Shown here piece after piece: positions 34,020 through 35,571 of a DNA stretch of 35,571 nt; position 1 is the first letter of the stretch; each line of letters begins with the position of its first letter. Source of the DNA: Marivita sp. (GTDB taxonomy: Bacteria; Pseudomonadota; Alphaproteobacteria; Rhodobacterales; Rhodobacteraceae); NCBI RefSeq assembly GCF_017643905.1, contig NZ_JAEPMO010000026.1, forward strand, positions 1 to 35,571, read 5' to 3'. Below the pieces are notes generated by a model, which ran no database searches, was not told the DNA's origin, and worked only from the letters and a program-made list of their open reading frames with translations. The position numbers and the translations under genes were made by a program.

Positions 34020-34247
34020 TGGTTCCTCCCAAACGCATACAATGAATGTAACACCCGGCCTGTGTCTCCTCACCGGGTTGCCGCTCAGGAACCATGTCAC
34101 CCGGCACGTCGCATAGCGCCGTTACCGCGAACATTTTTTTAAAGAACGCGGTTTTTTCCCGGCAATGGGTGGAAAGGGGTACAAACCGCCATTTTCGTGG
34201 GTCGCCTTCGACACATTTCCACGGCTGCGTGGCACCAAGGCCGACGA
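34020..34247 (-). promoter_or_regulatory. Leader and promoter region of the TAXI-TRAP operon
   Basis: This 228-base gap separates the regulator stop from the binding-protein start. On the transcribed strand a possible -35 TTGCCG and a weak TTAAAA lie 17 bases apart (34162-34134). I find no -24/-12 (TGGCAC-N5-TTGC) sigma-54 site. CCGGGT at 34073-34078 can pair with ACCCGG at 34053-34058 or at 34099-34104, giving two mutually exclusive small hairpins. CCACG-GCTG-CGTGG at 34219-34232 may be a weak terminator for the regulator gene. Confidence 0.35.
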
Positions 34248-35571
34248 TCAACTCTCTGGCTCGATGAACGACTCACGTTCCAAGCCGTATCGCTGCATCT
34301 TCTCGTAGAGCGTCTTGCGCGAGATTCCCAAGGCTTCGTAAGTCTCTTTCAGCCTGCCCGCATTGGCCGCAAGACTGGCGGCTATCAGTGCCCGCTCATG
34401 TTCTGCAACACGCTCGATCAATGTTCCCGCGACCGGTGGAGTCTGATCGGCAACTTCGGGCAGGCCAAGGACATAGCGTTCCGCCGCATTGCGCAACTCA
34501 CGTGCATTGCCCGGCCAGTCCCGCGCGGCAATCGCATCCAGAACCGCACCCGGCACCTGCGGTACGGGCTGATCATAGCGGTCGGCCATTTGCGCAACGA
34601 AGGTCAGAAAGAGCATAGGGATGTCTTGCCGCCGCGCCGCCAAAGTCGGCATCCGGATGGTCACGACATCCAGTCGATACAGCAAATCGCTGCGAAATGA
34701 GCCTTGGGCCGCAGCCGCCTCAAGATCGGATTTTGACGCCGCGATGAAGCGGACATCCAGATCAATCCGGTCATGTGATCCCAAACGGCTGATCGACCGC
34801 GTGTCGACGGCATGCAAAAGCTTGGCCTGCAACGCCAGAGGCAGGCTGTCGATTTCGTCAAGAAACACCGTGCCGCGCCGTGCATGTTCGAATTTTCCGG
34901 ACCGCGCCCGCGTTGCCCCCGCAAAGGCCCCCGCCTCATGGCCGAACAATTCGCTTTCGATCATGTCAGCGGGGAGCGCGGCACAGTTTATCGCCACAAA
35001 GGGTCGGTCCGCCCGCTTGCTGGCCGCGTGAAGAGCCTGAGCGGCAAGCCCTTTGCCGGTGCCCGTCCCGCCAACGATCAAGACATCGGCATCGCTCACG
35101 GCAACTGTGCGGATCTGGCGACGGACGGTCTCCATTTCGGGGCTGAAACCGCGCAGACCGTCCTTGATCCCGATCAGAGGCGCCATGTCCGTGCGCAGCC
35201 TGCGGTTTTCAATGGTCAGTCGGCGCATGTCCAAAGCCCGCCGCACCGCCTCGACCAGCCGTTCGGGCGCATAGGGTTTTTCGATGAAATCATATGCCCC
35301 CTCGCGCATCATGGCGACAGCGAGATCAAGATCACCATGTCCGGTGACGAGGATCACCGGGAACTCCGGGTCTATTTGCAAGGCGGCGCGCAAAAGCTCG
35401 GTTCCGTCCATTCCGGGCATACGGATGTCGGTGACAAGGATGCCGGGGAAGTCGGGACCGATCACTGGCAGCGCCGAAGCCGCACGGTCAAAGCACCGGC
35501 ACTCCAGATCAGCCAGCTCAAGTGTCTGCTGCGCTGCAATCCGCAGCGGTTCCTCATCATCGACGAACAGA
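34248..35571 (-). CDS. NtrC/DctD-type sigma-54 response regulator with variant GAFAGA motif (5' end outside the window)
   Basis: About 440 residues are visible, and the frame runs off the right edge. Translation continues upstream of the GTG at 35465 into LFVDDEEPLR, the start of the receiver, so the true start lies outside. Receiver: acidic pair, phosphoacceptor in VTDIRMPGMDG, and EKPY with the switch Lys. AAA+ domain: Walker A GGTGTGKG and Walker B VFLDEI. C-terminal Fis-type helix-turn-helix: ALGISRKTLYEKMQRYGL. The sigma-54 contact loop reads GAFAGA instead of GAFTGA (34914-34931). In related bacteria, DctD-like proteins with a sensor kinase control C4-dicarboxylate or TRAP transport. 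Its place upstream of the TAXI-TRAP genes supports such a role. Confidence 0.92.
   Translation of the reverse strand, partial: LFVDDEEPLRIAAQQTLELADLECRCFDRAASALPVIGPDFPGILVTDIRMPGMDGTELLRAALQIDPEFPVILVTGHGDLDLAVAMMREGAYDFIEKPYAPERLVEAVRRALDMRRLTIENRRLRTDMAPLIGIKDGLRGFSPEMETVRRQIRTVAVSDADVLIVGGTGTGKGLAAQALHAASKRADRPFVAINCAALPADMIESELFGHEAGAFAGATRARSGKFEHARRGTVFLDEIDSLPLALQAKLLHAVDTRSISRLGSHDRIDLDVRFIAASKSDLEAAAAQGSFRSDLLYRLDVVTIRMPTLAARRQDIPMLFLTFVAQMADRYDQPVPQVPGAVLDAIAARDWPGNARELRNAAERYVLGLPEVADQTPPVAGTLIERVAEHERALIAASLAANAGRLKETYEALGISRKTLYEKMQRYGLERESFIEPES

Noticed and set aside
34020-34247. Sigma-54 (-24/-12) promoter for the TAXI operon
   Set aside because: No TGGCAC-N5-TTGC match could be found on the transcribed strand.
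35463-35465. GTG as the start of the sigma-54 regulator
   Set aside because: The frame continues upstream to the window edge and encodes the beginning of the receiver domain (VDDEEP), so the gene is cut by the window, not started here.

Overview
The window is GC-rich and densely coded. It reads as the chromosome of an alphaproteobacterium, most likely a marine-type Rhodobacteraceae (Roseobacter group). The pointers are the fused TAXI-type TRAP transporter, ATGA/TGATG-coupled operons, GTG starts after strong GGAGG ribosome sites, and a homogentisate operon carrying a DUF2783 gene. I see no tRNA or rRNA genes, insertion sequences, integrases or CRISPR arrays. No gene-free gap exceeds about 250 bases.

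Left part (1-11683), aromatic catabolism. A forward, translationally coupled operon encodes the 3' end of an unidentified enzyme, an SDR dehydrogenase, a MarR regulator, a crotonase-fold enzyme, an acyl-CoA dehydrogenase, a benzoate-CoA-ligase-family synthetase, a 4HBT thioesterase and a RidA-family protein. The gene set fits aerobic aryl-CoA catabolism and most resembles the 2-aminobenzoyl-CoA (anthranilate) pathway. It meets, with only 6 bases between stops, a reverse operon for homogentisate breakdown: MBL-fold protein, FAD aromatic hydroxylase, DUF2783 protein, hmgA and fahA. A divergent MarR gene with two tandem 7-4-7 dyads probably controls the reverse operon.

Middle (11766-17681), signalling. 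A FIST-domain protein, a 1317-residue soluble hybrid histidine kinase (GAF-GAF-PAS x4-HisKA-HATPase-REC) and a LuxR-type response regulator lie in one reverse transcription unit. The arrangement resembles nitric-oxide-sensing NosP with its partner hybrid kinase.

Centre-right (17856-26137), probably the most interesting region. A reverse operon mtnK-mtnA-SorC regulator-class II aldolase lies back to back with a forward operon for a ribose-type ABC importer plus a FucU/RbsD mutarotase. Together they form a candidate module that imports 5-methylthioribose or 5-deoxyribose, phosphorylates and isomerises it, and cleaves it to DHAP plus an aldehyde (the DHAP shunt). A perfect 8-1-8 palindrome carrying two outward-facing TTGACA boxes lies between the operons and could control both.

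Right part (26173-35571), transport. It holds a CPA1 Na+/H+ antiporter with a C-terminal cyclic-nucleotide-binding-like domain, a pair of overlapping half-size permeases, an isolated carboxymuconolactone-decarboxylase-family gene, a TAXI-TRAP transporter (binding protein and fused permease), and an NtrC/DctD-type response regulator with a variant GAFAGA motif, cut by the window edge.
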